Shown: positions 18,548 to 29,450 of the stretch, piece after piece
How positions within the stretch are numbered: the first letter of the stretch is position 1
Layout: each line of letters opens with the position of its first letter
NCBI GenBank assembly: GCA_026390115.1
Contig: JAPLGO010000023.1
Location: 235,100-299,099 of the forward strand
From: Campylobacterales bacterium
GTDB lineage: Bacteria; Campylobacterota; Campylobacteria; Campylobacterales; Sulfurimonadaceae
Direction: 5' to 3'
DNA length: 64,000 nucleotides
The notes under the pieces: generated by a model
The model's database searches: none
Told to the model about the DNA's origin: nothing
The model's input: the letters and a program-made list of their open reading frames with translations, nothing else
Translations under genes and position numbers: made by a program

Positions 18548-20650
18548 ATGCGAGTCACACCTAGTATGTACTATAAAAGCTTATATGGAGAACAAAATAA
18601 TCAACTTAATAATCAACTTTTTGATGTTAACAAACAGATAGCTTCTGGAGTTAAAATACAGTATGCACAAGATGATATATCCGTGTTTACTGAAACTATG
18701 AGACTTGATAATGAAATAGTAGGATTAGGACAGATTAAAAAAAGTACAGAGAGTGGATCTAAAGTTTCAGATCAAACAGATCAAGTTTTAAATGAATTTG
18801 AAAAAAGCATGGATCGTATGAGAACTCTACTTCTTTCTGCTGTGAACGATACAAATGATGAGACATCTCGTAATGCAATTGCTGCTGAACTTCGAGGGGT
18901 AGAAAGCAACTTAAAAAGTTTGTCAAATACATCTATAAACGGACAATATATATTTTCAGGCTCCGCCGTAGATACTAAGCCAATATCCGCTGATGGAACA
19001 TATAACGGAAATGATGGTTCTATGAGTGCATTTTTAGGTTCAAGAACTCAACAACAGTATAATATAAGTGGTTCAGAACTATTTCTTGGTCAAGAAGTCC
19101 TTGTAAGAAGAGAAATTACCAGTAATGTAACACAGGAAAAGTTAACCACAAAATATCCTGATTTTACAAATTCTGCCATTGCAGGCAGTTCTGCTTTTGT
19201 TACACCAAGTGATACAATCCGTGATTTAATGGGAGATAAAGACAATGTTGTAGATACTGTAAATGCAAAACACTTTTTTTATTTAAATGGCACGAAGAGT
19301 GATGGGACTACTTTTAGCGAAAAAATACCTATGAGAGATGACGAGAAAATCAATGATTTGTTAACTCATATTGGAAACGCTTATGGCAATACACTTGGAA
19401 ACAAAGTGGTAGATGTTTCTCTTAACCCTGCAGGAGAGATAGTTGTTGCAGATAAAATAAAAGGTTCCAGCAAGTTAGATTTTCATATGGTTGCTGCAGT
19501 TGATTTGAGTGGTGGAACAGCAGCTGATGTTACGACTTTAAGTGATTTAGATAAAGGTGAGCCAAGTTTTGATAAAATAATGCTCGGTACGAGTACGGCT
19601 ATTAATCCAAACTTATATGTCAAAGAGTTTGTAAAATCTTATTTTGCTTCGGCTGATACAAATTATGCGAAGATTGGCGGACTTCTTTATGATCAAACCA
19701 AGTTTACCGTGCAAGGCAACACGGTGTCATCAAATGTTCCTCAAATAGTTAAAGGAACAAATGACTTCGCAACCCCATCCACAAAAATTTCTGAAGTTGC
19801 AGATTTATCACATGGAACGGCAGGGACTTTAGATGGTACTCAGTTTAAGTTATCCGGTACAGATGTAAACGGTACTCCTTATAATGCTCAAATAGATTTT
19901 AAAAGTACAGCAAATGGTGGTTCAACTTTTTCAACAGACGGTGGGGTTACAAACTATAATATTTTTAATGTAAATACTCCTAGAACAGCCGCTGATGCTG
20001 ACAGTATGACATATCAACAACTTATGGATGTTGTAAACATGGTTGTTACAAATCAAATTCCAGCAACAACTAATACAGCTACTGACTACGATAAAGCAGT
20101 TATCTCTTCAAAATTAAATGGAACGACCTCTCTCTCTTATGATGGTAAAATCAGATTTGGAGACTTGAATGTTGTTGGCACAAAAGCCACGATAGGTTTA
20201 TATGATAGCACTAGTACTCTTTTTGCTGACGCTCCGGCACTATCATTTAATTCAAATAATGCACTTACTGTCAGGGACCCAAAAACGGATTTTTTCAAAA
20301 CTATAAATGAGATTATTACAGCAGTAGAAGACCAAAAACAAAATCCTGATAGTACAACAGGTAATATCAGAAATGTTGGGATTGGAAATGCAATCGCTAT
20401 GCTCGATGATTTACAAACCCATGTTTTTACAAGCCACTCTAAAGTTGGAGCAATTTCAAATACATTGACAGCTTCATTACAGAGAGTGTCGTTACTAGAA
20501 TTGAGTAGTCAAACTCTTCGCTCATCAGTGATTGATACGGATTTAGCTCAAGCTTCGCTGACCATGACCCAGCTCACAACAAATTATCAAGCAATGCTCT
20601 CAACTGTTGGTAAAATTTCTCAATTGAGTTTAGTAAATTATTTAAAATAA
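18548..20650 (+). CDS. flgL: Flagellar hook-associated protein 3 (hook-filament junction)
   Basis: A 700-residue FlgL. The N-terminal D0/D1 helix (MRVTPSMYYKSLYGEQ ... QIASGVKIQYAQDD) and the C-terminal helix (QASLTMTQLTTNYQAMLSTVGKISQLSLVNYL) are flagellin-like and conserved, with a large serine/threonine-rich surface domain between about residues 180 and 570. That makes it much longer than the roughly 320 residues of enteric FlgL, as is common in Campylobacterota. It forms the junction between hook and filament. Ribosome site AGGGGG is strong. Expression is likely sigma-54 driven. Confidence 0.92.
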   Translation: MRVTPSMYYKSLYGEQNNQLNNQLFDVNKQIASGVKIQYAQDDISVFTETMRLDNEIVGLGQIKKSTESGSKVSDQTDQVLNEFEKSMDRMRTLLLSAVNDTNDETSRNAIAAELRGVESNLKSLSNTSINGQYIFSGSAVDTKPISADGTYNGNDGSMSAFLGSRTQQQYNISGSELFLGQEVLVRREITSNVTQEKLTTKYPDFTNSAIAGSSAFVTPSDTIRDLMGDKDNVVDTVNAKHFFYLNGTKSDGTTFSEKIPMRDDEKINDLLTHIGNAYGNTLGNKVVDVSLNPAGEIVVADKIKGSSKLDFHMVAAVDLSGGTAADVTTLSDLDKGEPSFDKIMLGTSTAINPNLYVKEFVKSYFASADTNYAKIGGLLYDQTKFTVQGNTVSSNVPQIVKGTNDFATPSTKISEVADLSHGTAGTLDGTQFKLSGTDVNGTPYNAQIDFKSTANGGSTFSTDGGVTNYNIFNVNTPRTAADADSMTYQQLMDVVNMVVTNQIPATTNTATDYDKAVISSKLNGTTSLSYDGKIRFGDLNVVGTKATIGLYDSTSTLFADAPALSFNSNNALTVRDPKTDFFKTINEIITAVEDQKQNPDSTTGNIRNVGIGNAIAMLDDLQTHVFTSHSKVGAISNTLTASLQRVSLLELSSQTLRSSVIDTDLAQASLTMTQLTTNYQAMLSTVGKISQLSLVNYLK

Positions 20651-20751
20651 ACTCTTTTTTATTGCAAAATGCCAAAAAAATTCGTTATGGAATATTTTTG
20701 GCTATACTTCATTTTTAAAACAATTATTTAAATTTCTAAAGGTAAAATAAC

Positions 20752-23016
20752 TTGAAAGATGCTCTTTTTATTGTAGTTTTTGGTTTGTTCATTTATTTAG
20801 GTTTTGCAACTATTTTTGGTGACAGTGCTTTGATGGGAAGCTATGGCGCTATTTTTGCTTCATACAATCATCAATATTTTGGATATATTTCATTTATATA
20901 TCTTCTTGCCCTACTTGTTCCTTTGTACTACTTTTATAAAAACAGTGTGTTGGATTTTAGAAAAGCCGAGCTTGTCATGGCGTCATTTTTATTACTTTTT
21001 TCATTTCTTCTTGCTCAGTCATTGCTAGTGCAAAATAATTTCAGAGGAAAAATAGCGGGTGATTTTGTAGATTTTCTATCTCCATTTGTCGGACTTTTTG
21101 GCATGTGGATATTCTGGCTTATTATTACTCTCTTGTCTGTCGTAATCATCCTTGATAAAAATGCACATGAAATCGTTTCGATGATAAATAGCTTTATTCA
21201 AACTCAATTTCCAAAAATAGAAAATACTACTATGCAAGCTATGCCGGAAGTGCCAATCAATCAGATTAAAAAAAAACTTCTAAAAGCAGAAGATAATACA
21301 AGTACAGAAATCTATAGCAATGTTCAAAAAGAGGTTGAAAAACCGTTATCTGCAAGAGAACAAAATGATGAACAACCTTTTAAAGCTGAAATAAATAACT
21401 TAAGTAGCTTTATAGTAAAAGAAAAAATTGTTGAAGAGAAAATTGAGACTCCGCATGTTAAAAGTATTGTTAAAGAAGTTGAAAAATTTGATAAAACAAA
21501 TAATATCTTAGAGTTAGTTGCAAAAGTCAAAGAACAGAAAAGTGCATTAATAATTGATGAGCTAGAGGAGAATACGAAGCTTTTAGAGACTATAGAAAAA
21601 GGTGAAGTAGAAAAACCAAAAAACTTCACTCTGCCGTCTGTAGATTTTTTACAAAAACCAAGTGCAGCAGCCCATAGCGTTGATGAGAGCGAGGTAGATG
21701 ATAAAATACGCTATCTTATAGAAAAACTGGCTCATTTTAAAATTGAGGGCGATGTTGTTCGAACTTATGCCGGTCCGGTTGTCTCTACGTTTGAGTTTAA
21801 ACCTGCTGCTAATGTAAAAGTTTCAAGAATTTTAAATCTTCAAGATGATTTGGCTATGGCTCTCTCAGCCGAGAGTATCCGTATTCAGGCTCCAATTCCA
21901 GGAAAAGATGTTGTAGGCATTGAAATTCCAAACGCTACTGTTGACACTATTTATCTAAGAGATTTATTAGATAGCAAACTTTTCAAAGAGTCTTCATCTC
22001 CTCTAACTATAGTTTTAGGTAAAGATATAGTTGGTAAACCATTTATAACCGATCTAAAAAAACTTCCTCACTTACTAATAGCTGGAACAACTGGAAGTGG
22101 TAAAAGTGTTGGTATAAACGCTATGATTTTAAGTCTTTTATATAAAAATTCACCTGATCAGTTAAGACTTTTGATGATTGATCCAAAAATGTTGGAATTT
22201 TCAATATACAATGATATTCCGCATCTTCTTACTCCTGTTATTACAAAGCCAAAACAGGCAATTGTGGCATTAAATAATATGGTTCATGAGATGGAACGCC
22301 GCTATCAGCTTATGAGTGAAAATAGAACAAAAAATATAGAAAACTATAATGAAAAAGTAAAAATAGAGGGTGGAGAGCACTTTCCTTACATTGTAGTAAT
22401 TATTGATGAGTTAGCAGATTTAATGATGACCAGCGGTAAAGATGTAGAACACTCTATTGCAAGATTAGCGCAAATGGCAAGAGCTTCCGGAATACACTTA
22501 GTTGTAGCTACTCAAAGACCTTCCGTTGATGTTGTAACCGGTCTGATTAAAGCAAACCTGCCATCACGAATATCCTACAGAGTAGGGCAAAAGGTAGATA
22601 GTAAAATAATTTTAGACCAACAGGGTGCAGAATCACTTTTAGGTAAAGGGGACATGCTGTTTACCCCTCCGGGTTCCACTGGTTTGGTTCGACTGCACGC
22701 TCCTTGGAGTACAGAAACAGAAATTGAAAATATAGTTAACTTTATCAAATCTCAAAGAGCACCTAATTACGATAAAAGTTTTTTACTTGAGGAGAGTGAA
22801 CTTAGTTCATTTTCATCAAATGATACCTATGAAGAGCTTGACCCACTTTTTGATGAAGCAAAAAATGTTATCTTAACAGATAGAAAAACCTCTATCTCCT
22901 ATTTACAAAGAAAACTTCAAATAGGTTACAACAAATCTGCTAGATTAATTGAGCAGTTAGAAAATGAAGGTATCTTATCTTCTCCAAATTCTAAAGGAAT
23001 TCGTGAAATTCTCTGA
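20752..23016 (+). CDS. ftsK: DNA translocase FtsK
   Basis: A 754-residue septal DNA pump. Four membrane helices lie in residues 1-135, followed by a charged linker, the alpha/beta motor with Walker A AGTTGSGKSVGINAMI and Walker B IVVIIDELADLMM, and the C-terminal gamma winged helix (YLQRKLQIGYNKSARLIEQLE) that reads orientation sequences on DNA. The start is TTG, preceded by AAAGG. The short linker is typical of the lineage. The downstream gene starts within its stop codon (TGATG). Confidence 0.95.
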   Translation: MKDALFIVVFGLFIYLGFATIFGDSALMGSYGAIFASYNHQYFGYISFIYLLALLVPLYYFYKNSVLDFRKAELVMASFLLLFSFLLAQSLLVQNNFRGKIAGDFVDFLSPFVGLFGMWIFWLIITLLSVVIILDKNAHEIVSMINSFIQTQFPKIENTTMQAMPEVPINQIKKKLLKAEDNTSTEIYSNVQKEVEKPLSAREQNDEQPFKAEINNLSSFIVKEKIVEEKIETPHVKSIVKEVEKFDKTNNILELVAKVKEQKSALIIDELEENTKLLETIEKGEVEKPKNFTLPSVDFLQKPSAAAHSVDESEVDDKIRYLIEKLAHFKIEGDVVRTYAGPVVSTFEFKPAANVKVSRILNLQDDLAMALSAESIRIQAPIPGKDVVGIEIPNATVDTIYLRDLLDSKLFKESSSPLTIVLGKDIVGKPFITDLKKLPHLLIAGTTGSGKSVGINAMILSLLYKNSPDQLRLLMIDPKMLEFSIYNDIPHLLTPVITKPKQAIVALNNMVHEMERRYQLMSENRTKNIENYNEKVKIEGGEHFPYIVVIIDELADLMMTSGKDVEHSIARLAQMARASGIHLVVATQRPSVDVVTGLIKANLPSRISYRVGQKVDSKIILDQQGAESLLGKGDMLFTPPGSTGLVRLHAPWSTETEIENIVNFIKSQRAPNYDKSFLLEESELSSFSSNDTYEELDPLFDEAKNVILTDRKTSISYLQRKLQIGYNKSARLIEQLENEGILSSPNSKGIREIL

Positions 23017-23408
23017 TGAGTAAAGCACGGCTGATATTTACAAAAAATCAAGACTCTTTTAATGTTGTTGTTCAAAATTTAGAACAACTCAGCGTAGAGG
23101 AGATACAAAAAATTGAACATTTTGTAACCGCTAGAAAAGGTATTTTTTATTTTAACACTTACAGCTTTTTTATTCCAAAAAAGATAAATTTTGATGAGTT
23201 TATTTTGCTTTTAAAACATGTAGAGATTGACGCTGTTTGTGAGGAAGAGGTTCTAAAAGTAATAAGCCAGAAAAAAATAAACTTTGGACAATACAAGGGA
23301 ATGCTGTACTCCGAGCTTCCAGACTCCTATCTTGTATGGCTCAAAAGTAGTTACAGAGGTGCAGAGAGAGAAATTATTGATGCAGAGTTAAAACAAAGAA
23401 ATCTTTAA
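23016..23408 (+). CDS. Small protein with C-terminal DUF3820 domain
   Basis: 130 residues. The C-terminal half (INFGQYKGMLYSELPDSYLVWLKS) matches the DUF3820 pattern xFGKYKGxxxxxLPxSYLxWL found in small putative regulators and nuclease-associated proteins. The N-terminal 80 residues are unrecognised. It overlaps ftsK by one base, so it is translationally coupled to it. No defined function. Confidence 0.75.
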   Translation: MSKARLIFTKNQDSFNVVVQNLEQLSVEEIQKIEHFVTARKGIFYFNTYSFFIPKKINFDEFILLLKHVEIDAVCEEEVLKVISQKKINFGQYKGMLYSELPDSYLVWLKSSYRGAEREIIDAELKQRNL

Positions 23409-23496
23409 ATGTTACAAATTTAAACATATCGTAGATAAAAATAAATTAAAGTGTTTACTTTAGTAACATGCTTAAAATTAATTATTGATATTTAGT

Positions 23497-23502
23497 TATA
23501 AT
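23497..23502 (+). promoter_or_regulatory. Probable acnB promoter -10 box
   Basis: TATAAT preceded by a T-rich TTTAGT, the extended -10 pattern of Campylobacterota sigma-70 promoters, about 29 bases before the chosen acnB start. No clear -35, as is usual in this group. Confidence 0.5.
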
Positions 23503-23530
23503 CCTGTGAAATTTATAAACAGGAATGAGA

Positions 23531-26122
23531 ATGGCATTTATTGAAGAGTATAAAGCACATATTACTGAGAGAGAGGCACTTGGTGTACCACCATTACCAC
23601 TTACAGCTGAGCAAACTGCTGCATTAGTTGAGATGATTAAAGCTGGCGAAGGTGATATGATTCAAAATATCGACCTCATTACAAACCGTGTATCACCAGG
23701 TGTTGACGATGCTGCATATGTAAAAGCTGCTTTTTTGAATGATGTTGCATCTGAGAAAATAACTATTAGGGCAATCGCTCCTAAGCATGCTGTTAAAATC
23801 ATGGGTATGATGCTTGGTGGTTACAATGTAAAACCTATCATTAATGCTTTAACTTCTGCTAAAAGCGAAGTTGTAGAAGCTGCTAAAGAAGCTTTAAAGA
23901 AAACTTTACTTGTTTATGATGCATTTAATGATGTAGAAGAGTTACACAAGGCAGGAAATAGTGCGGCCACTGAAGTAATGACTTCATGGGCAAATGCTGA
24001 GTGGTTTACTTCTACACCAGCTTTGGCTGAAAAAATCATTGTAACGGTATATAAAGTTCCAGGTGAAACTAATACAGATGACCTTTCACCGGCTTCTGAA
24101 GCATTTACTCGTTCAGATATTCCTTTACATGCAAATTCTATGCTTGTATCAAAAATGGATAATCCAATAGCTACTATTGCTAAGTTAAAAGAAGCTGGTC
24201 ATCCAATCGCTTATGTCGGTGATGTTGTCGGTACTGGTTCAAGCCGTAAGTCAGGTGTTAACTCTGTTCAGTGGCATATGGGTGAAGATATTCCCGGTGT
24301 TCCAAATAAGCGTACAGGCGGGGTGGTTATCGGTGGTATTATTGCTCCAATTTTCTTCGCTACTTGTGAAGATTCAGGTGCATTACCATTAGAGATGGAT
24401 GTTACAGGAATGGAGTCAAGTGATGTTGTAACAATTTACCCATATAAAGGTGAAGCGCATAAAAACGGTGCATGCATTGCTACCTTCAAGCTTAACCCTA
24501 ATACCATCACGGATGAAGTGCGTGCAGGTGGTCGTATTCCACTGATTATTGGTCGTGGTTTAACAGCCAAAGCTCGCAATGTTCTTGGGTTAGGTGCATC
24601 CGATGTGTTCTTAACGGCAGAACAACCTGCTGACAGTGGCAAAGGTTATACTCTTGCACAAAAAATGGTAGGTAAGGCATGTGGAATGACCGGTGTTCGT
24701 CCAGGCATGTATGTTGAGCCTGTAACTACAACGGTTGGTTCTCAAGATACAACAGGTCCGATGACGAGAGATGAGATTAAAGAGCTTGCAGCGCTTGGTT
24801 TTTCTGCAGATTTAGTCATGCAATCATTCTGTCATACAGCGGCATATCCGAAACCGTCTGATGTTATTATGCATCACACACTTCCTGAATTTATTTCTAA
24901 CCGTTCAGGTGTAGCTCTTCGTCCGGGTGATGGTGTTATCCACTCATGGTTAAATCGTTTGACACTTCCAGATACAGTAGGTACGGGCGCAGATAGCCAT
25001 ACTCGTTTCCCAATCGGTATCTCTTTTCCAGGCGGTTCAGGTATCGTTGCATTCGCTGCTGTTACCGGTTCTATGCCTTTAACTATGCCAGAATCTGTAC
25101 TTGTGCGTTTCAAGGGTGAGTTACAACCGGGTATTACCCTTCGTGATCTTGTAAATGCAATTCCTTACTATGCAATCAAAGAAGGTCTTTTGACTGTTGA
25201 GAAAAAGGGTAAGAAAAACATTTTCAACGGACGAATATTAGAAATTGAAGGTCTTCCTAATCTTAAAGCTGAACAAGCCTTTGAATTGTCTGATGCATCT
25301 GCCGAGCGTTCTGCTGCTGCATGTACTGTTCTTTTAAATGATGCTCCGGTTGTTGAATATCTAAAATCAAATATCGTATTAATTGAGTCGATGATTGCTG
25401 ATGGTTACCAAGATGCGCGAACGCTTCAGCGCCGTGCTGATAGAATGAAAGAGTGGGTAGCGAATCCGTCATTAATGCAACCGGACGCTGATGCTGAGTA
25501 CGCAGCGGTAATCAATATCGACTTGGATGACATCAAAGAGCCTATCTTAGCATGCCCTAATGATCCTGATAACGTTAAGCTTTTAAGTGAAGTGGCGGGT
25601 GAAAAGATTGATGAAGTATTTTTAGGAAGCTGTATGACTAACATCGGTCATTATCGTGCGGCTGGTGAAGTAATGCGTGGTGAAGGTAAAGTTGCAGTTG
25701 AAAAATTCTGGATTGTTCCGCCGACTCGTATGGATGAGCAGCAACTGATTAACGAAGGTTACTATGATGTTTATAAAGCTATCGAAGCACAAACGGAAGT
25801 ACCAGGATGTTCACTGTGCATGGGAAATCAAGCAAGTTCTCGTCCAGATTCAACTGTTTTTTCAACTTCTACTCGTAACTTTGACAATCGTTTAGGCAAA
25901 GGTACTCAGGTTTATCTTGGTTCTGCTGAGCTTGCGGCAGTATGTGCTAAACTCGGACGAATTCCTACAGTAGGAGAGTACATGAGTATTGTTCCTCAAA
26001 AACTTGCAGGTAAAATAGAAGATGTTTACAAATATCTTAACTTTAATGAGATTAGCAATTATCACTTGGAAGCACGCAGTGTGGCTGAAGAGAAGTATGG
26101 CGTTACAATTAAAGCCGTATAA
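23531..26122 (+). CDS. acnB: Aconitate hydratase B
   Basis: An 863-residue bifunctional aconitase/2-methylisocitrate dehydratase converting citrate to isocitrate. It has the AcnB-type order: N-terminal HEAT-like domain, swivel domain (near [22 protein letters not shown]), then Fe-S domains with [12 protein letters not shown] and cluster cysteines in GSCMTNIGH and CSLCMGNQ. I start at the ATG before AFIEEY because AGGA is seven bases upstream, whereas the ATG two codons earlier abuts it. Monocistronic, with its own promoter and terminator. Confidence 0.96.
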   Translation: MAFIEEYKAHITEREALGVPPLPLTAEQTAALVEMIKAGEGDMIQNIDLITNRVSPGVDDAAYVKAAFLNDVASEKITIRAIAPKHAVKIMGMMLGGYNVKPIINALTSAKSEVVEAAKEALKKTLLVYDAFNDVEELHKAGNSAATEVMTSWANAEWFTSTPALAEKIIVTVYKVPGETNTDDLSPASEAFTRSDIPLHANSMLVSKMDNPIATIAKLKEAGHPIAYVGDVVGTGSSRKSGVNSVQWHMGEDIPGVPNKRTGGVVIGGIIAPIFFATCEDSGALPLEMDVTGMESSDVVTIYPYKGEAHKNGACIATFKLNPNTITDEVRAGGRIPLIIGRGLTAKARNVLGLGASDVFLTAEQPADSGKGYTLAQKMVGKACGMTGVRPGMYVEPVTTTVGSQDTTGPMTRDEIKELAALGFSADLVMQSFCHTAAYPKPSDVIMHHTLPEFISNRSGVALRPGDGVIHSWLNRLTLPDTVGTGADSHTRFPIGISFPGGSGIVAFAAVTGSMPLTMPESVLVRFKGELQPGITLRDLVNAIPYYAIKEGLLTVEKKGKKNIFNGRILEIEGLPNLKAEQAFELSDASAERSAAACTVLLNDAPVVEYLKSNIVLIESMIADGYQDARTLQRRADRMKEWVANPSLMQPDADAEYAAVINIDLDDIKEPILACPNDPDNVKLLSEVAGEKIDEVFLGSCMTNIGHYRAAGEVMRGEGKVAVEKFWIVPPTRMDEQQLINEGYYDVYKAIEAQTEVPGCSLCMGNQASSRPDSTVFSTSTRNFDNRLGKGTQVYLGSAELAAVCAKLGRIPTVGEYMSIVPQKLAGKIEDVYKYLNFNEISNYHLEARSVAEEKYGVTIKAV

Positions 26123-26133
26123 TTTAAAATTCA

Positions 26134-26169
26134 AGTAACGGCGCAATTCTGCGTCGTTACTCCTTTTTC
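26134..26169. terminator. Bidirectional terminator between acnB and lolA
   Basis: Stem AGTAACG-g-CGCA / TGCG-t-CGTTACT followed by CCTTTTT, located between two convergent genes. Confidence 0.75.
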
Positions 26170-26192
26170 TTAATAAATCTTTATTAACTTTT

Positions 26193-26708
26193 TCAATCTT
26201 TTATAATATCAAAATCACTTGGAATTTTTGGAATGAAAACTTTTGAATCTATACTTTCATTTTGTTTTTGTTTATCAAAGACTATTACTACTCTGTTCTC
26301 AAATTCATCAATATAAGATATAGATTTTATAAGACTGTTTTTTGTAGTTATTGTAAATACCGATTCTTTATAAGTAGCCACAAAAGTATTCTCTTTTGTT
26401 TTCTTTGCATTTTTTATCATATTGAAAAAATTAAAATTTGACTCTATCTCTTTAATGATAACCTGTTCTATTTCAGGCTCAACAATTGTTACATTCTCTG
26501 TATTTATATACACATTCTTCTTTATCGGCTTTTCATAATCCCACATGACATTTTGTGGTTTGGCAGCCATTATTGAACCGCTATAGCTCAAGACTTTGTT
26601 ATTTTCATCCGTTACGCTCTGTGTAAAATCAGCCTCAAAAGAGTTAATCTCATCGAGTGAGGCAAAACCTAAAGTGAATGATATTAGCAGTGTTAGTATA
26701 TGTTTCAT
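26193..26708 (-). CDS. lolA: Outer-membrane lipoprotein carrier protein
   Basis: A 171-residue periplasmic chaperone carrying lipoproteins from the LolCDE complex to the outer membrane. It has a signal peptide (MKHILTLLISFTLGFAS), then INSFEADFTQSVTDENN and NVMWDYEKPIKKNVYIN, the conserved LolA blocks. It is divergent from secA and close to a LolC/E-type permease, forming an envelope-export neighbourhood. Confidence 0.9.
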   Translation of the reverse strand: MKHILTLLISFTLGFASLDEINSFEADFTQSVTDENNKVLSYSGSIMAAKPQNVMWDYEKPIKKNVYINTENVTIVEPEIEQVIIKEIESNFNFFNMIKNAKKTKENTFVATYKESVFTITTKNSLIKSISYIDEFENRVVIVFDKQKQNESIDSKVFIPKIPSDFDIIKD

Positions 26709-26842
26709 GTAGCTCCTTGGTGGCGAAATTATAACAGACTGCCTGTTTACATATTATCTAGTATTAGCAAGGCATAAAGAATCGTTTTATTTTTTATGCA
26801 AATTATAATTTATAGTGTGCTAGAATCACGGGAATTTCTTTG

Positions 26843-26859
26843 ACAATTATTATAATTGT
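26843..26859. promoter_or_regulatory. Palindrome in the lolA-secA divergent region
   Basis: ACAATTA-TTA-TAATTGT, 7-bp perfect arms, overlapping a TTGACA-like box (26840-26845) upstream of secA. It may be a regulator site or promoter element; purely sequence-based. Confidence 0.35.
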
Positions 26860-26876
26860 TATAAATAAGGTTGAAA

Positions 26877-28943
26877 ATGCTACAAGCATTAATGGGTAAT
26901 ATTTTTGGTACATCAAATGATCGTGAACTGAAAAAATATTTCAAAAGAGTAAAAAATATAAACGCACTTGAGAGTCAGTATGAAATCTTAAGTGATGATG
27001 AGTTAAAGGCAAAGTTTTTAGAGTTGAAAAACACTATTCTGAGTGAAGAAAAAACTTTAGATGATGTCTTAGAAGAGTCGTTTGCTATCACAAGAGAAGC
27101 AAGTAAAAGAGTTCTAAATATGAGACATTTTGATGTGCAGCTCATAGGAGGCATGGTTCTTCATGAGGGCAGAATTGCTGAGATGAAAACGGGCGAAGGT
27201 AAAACGCTTGTTGCAACCTTGGCAATAGCCCTAAATGCCATGACAGGCAAAGGTGTTCACCTTGTAACCGTTAATGATTATCTTGCTTCAAGAGATGCAA
27301 GAGAGATGGGGGCTTTATATAACTTTTTAGGTTTTAGTGTAGGAACTGTGCTTGAAGGCATGTATGATTCTAAAGCTAAAAGAGAGGCGTATAACGCAGA
27401 TATCACTTATGGTACAAACAATGAATTTGGATTTGATTACTTAAGAGACAATATGAGCTATTCAATAGAAAATATGACTCAAAGAAATCACAATTTTGTT
27501 ATTGTTGATGAAGTTGACTCTATATTAATTGATGAAGCCAGAACTCCTTTAATCATATCTGGACCAACAAACAGAAGCATGCAAGATTACAGCGACGCGA
27601 ATCGTATAGCTCTACAACTCGTCAGAGATGAACATTTTACAGTAGATGAAAAAGATAAAGTTGTCTTAATTACCGAAGAAGGCATCACTAGAGCAGAAGA
27701 GCTTTTTGGTGTGGAAAACCTCTACAGTGCTGAAAATGCTTCGCTTCCGCATGCGCTAGACCAAGCACTCAAAGCGAACTATCTTTTTGAGATTGATGTT
27801 GACTATGTTGTGAACGACGGAGAAGTTGTCATTGTTGATGAATTTACCGGCAGATTAAGCGAGGGTCGTCGTTTTTCTGAGGGACTTCATCAAGCGCTTG
27901 AGGCGAAAGAAAAAGTTGAAGTAAAAGAAGAGACGCAGACTCTCGCCGACATTACATTCCAAAACTATTTTAGAATGTATAAAAAACTCTCAGGTATGAC
28001 CGGCACAGCGGAGACTGAAGCAACAGAATTTTCACAAATCTACTCGCTAGATGTTGTCTCAATACCGACAAATATCCCTATCACCAGAAAAGATTTAAAT
28101 GATTTAATCTACAAAACCGAAAAAGAAAAATTCAGCGCCGTAATTGATACTATCAAAAAACTTTCAAAAATGGGTCAGCCGATTTTAATCGGTACGGCTT
28201 CTATTGAAAAGTCTGAAGCACTCCATGCAGTGCTTCAAAAAGAGAAGATTGCTCACACGGTTTTAAATGCTAAAAATCATGCTCAAGAGGGTGAGATAAT
28301 CAAAAATGCCGGAGCCAAAGGCGCAGTTACAATTGCTACAAACATGGCTGGTCGTGGTGTTGACATTAAAGTAAATGATGAAGTAAAAGCTCTTGGAGGA
28401 TTGTATATTGTTGGAACCGAGCGACATGAAAACCGTCGTATTGATAATCAGCTTCGTGGCCGTTCAGGCAGACAAGGCGATGCCGGAACGACACAATTTT
28501 ATCTCTCTTTGGAAGATAATCTTCTTCGCATTTTCGGCTCAGATAAGATTAAATCCATTATGGAGAGACTCGGTGTTGAAGATGGCGAATATATAGAGTC
28601 TAAGATGGTGACTCGTGCAGTTGAAAAAGCTCAAAAAAAAGTTGAAAACATGCACTATGAAGGTAGAAAGCAGATTGTTGAGTATGATGATGTTGCAAAT
28701 GAGCAGAGAAAAATTGTTTATAAATTTAGAAACCAACTTTTAAGTAAAGAGTATGATATTGCGTCAAAAATTGATGACATTAGAGAGGAGTATATAACGC
28801 ATATACTTAATGAATCAAATATTTTTTACGGCGGTGTGAAAGAGGATTTTAATCTCAAAAAAGTTTTTGAACTTTTAAAAGAGGATATAAATCTTGATAT
28901 TAACGGTGTTGATTTGACTTCTCTAGAGTATGAGGGATTATAG
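26877..28943 (+). CDS. secA: Preprotein translocase ATPase SecA, N-terminal 688 residues, ended by an in-frame TAG
   Basis: SecA motor. Walker [18 protein letters not shown] lies near residue 102 and the DEAD-type [20 protein letters not shown] near 207. It also has the preprotein cross-linking domain, the second nucleotide-binding fold ([20 protein letters not shown]) and the start of the helical scaffold and wing. The start follows AAGG at 26867-26870; a TTG two codons earlier is possible. The frame ends at TAG 28941-28943 after SLEYEGL, and the rest of SecA continues in the same frame directly afterwards. Together the parts equal a normal SecA of about 857 residues. Confidence 0.9.
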   Translation: MLQALMGNIFGTSNDRELKKYFKRVKNINALESQYEILSDDELKAKFLELKNTILSEEKTLDDVLEESFAITREASKRVLNMRHFDVQLIGGMVLHEGRIAEMKTGEGKTLVATLAIALNAMTGKGVHLVTVNDYLASRDAREMGALYNFLGFSVGTVLEGMYDSKAKREAYNADITYGTNNEFGFDYLRDNMSYSIENMTQRNHNFVIVDEVDSILIDEARTPLIISGPTNRSMQDYSDANRIALQLVRDEHFTVDEKDKVVLITEEGITRAEELFGVENLYSAENASLPHALDQALKANYLFEIDVDYVVNDGEVVIVDEFTGRLSEGRRFSEGLHQALEAKEKVEVKEETQTLADITFQNYFRMYKKLSGMTGTAETEATEFSQIYSLDVVSIPTNIPITRKDLNDLIYKTEKEKFSAVIDTIKKLSKMGQPILIGTASIEKSEALHAVLQKEKIAHTVLNAKNHAQEGEIIKNAGAKGAVTIATNMAGRGVDIKVNDEVKALGGLYIVGTERHENRRIDNQLRGRSGRQGDAGTTQFYLSLEDNLLRIFGSDKIKSIMERLGVEDGEYIESKMVTRAVEKAQKKVENMHYEGRKQIVEYDDVANEQRKIVYKFRNQLLSKEYDIASKIDDIREEYITHILNESNIFYGGVKEDFNLKKVFELLKEDINLDINGVDLTSLEYEGL

Positions 28944-29450
28944 ATGATCCTTCTTCATATTGTTAAAGAGTCTTATGACAAAAAAATGGGTGTATTAGAA
29001 GATGAGATACGACAGGAAATAGAAAAAGAGTTTTATCTAAAAGAGCTTGATAAGGCTTGGAGAGAGCATCTTTATACTATGGATAATATGAAAACAGGTA
29101 TCAGACTTCGTGCATATAATCAAAAAGATCCATTAGTTGAGTATAAAAAAGAGAGCTTTAACCTTTTTGGAGAGTTGATTAATGATATTAAATTTAATAC
29201 TATTAAAACACTTCAAATAATTCAGTTTAGAGTAGAATCACCAGAAGATGAAGCTGCAAGAATCGCACAAAAACTAGAAGAGCAACAGAGGTTAGAAGAG
29301 CTTCAGTTCATGTTTAATCATTCGAATAATGAAGAAGAGGTAACTGATAAAAAAGTAGCTAGAAATGATCTTTGCCCATGTGGAAGCGGTATAAAATACA
29401 AGCTCTGCTGTGGAAAAAGCGGTCCTAAAAAAGGTGTATTTGCCTCTTGA
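28944..29450 (+). CDS. secA: SecA C-terminal part in the same frame (two-helix finger, zinc tail)
   Basis: 168 residues continue SecA: scaffold and two-helix finger (DKAWREHLYTMDNMKTGIRLRAYNQKDP is split here for brevity around DKAWREHLYTMD and IRLRAYNQKDPLVEYK), then a charged linker and the zinc/SecB-binding tail CPCGSGIKYKLCC. Its ATG follows the TAG at once and has GAGGGA six bases upstream (28932-28937), so independent or coupled initiation is possible. Otherwise the TAG is a point mutation or sequencing error. The end overlaps the next gene's TTG as TTGA. Confidence 0.85.
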   Translation: MILLHIVKESYDKKMGVLEDEIRQEIEKEFYLKELDKAWREHLYTMDNMKTGIRLRAYNQKDPLVEYKKESFNLFGELINDIKFNTIKTLQIIQFRVESPEDEAARIAQKLEEQQRLEELQFMFNHSNNEEEVTDKKVARNDLCPCGSGIKYKLCCGKSGPKKGVFAS

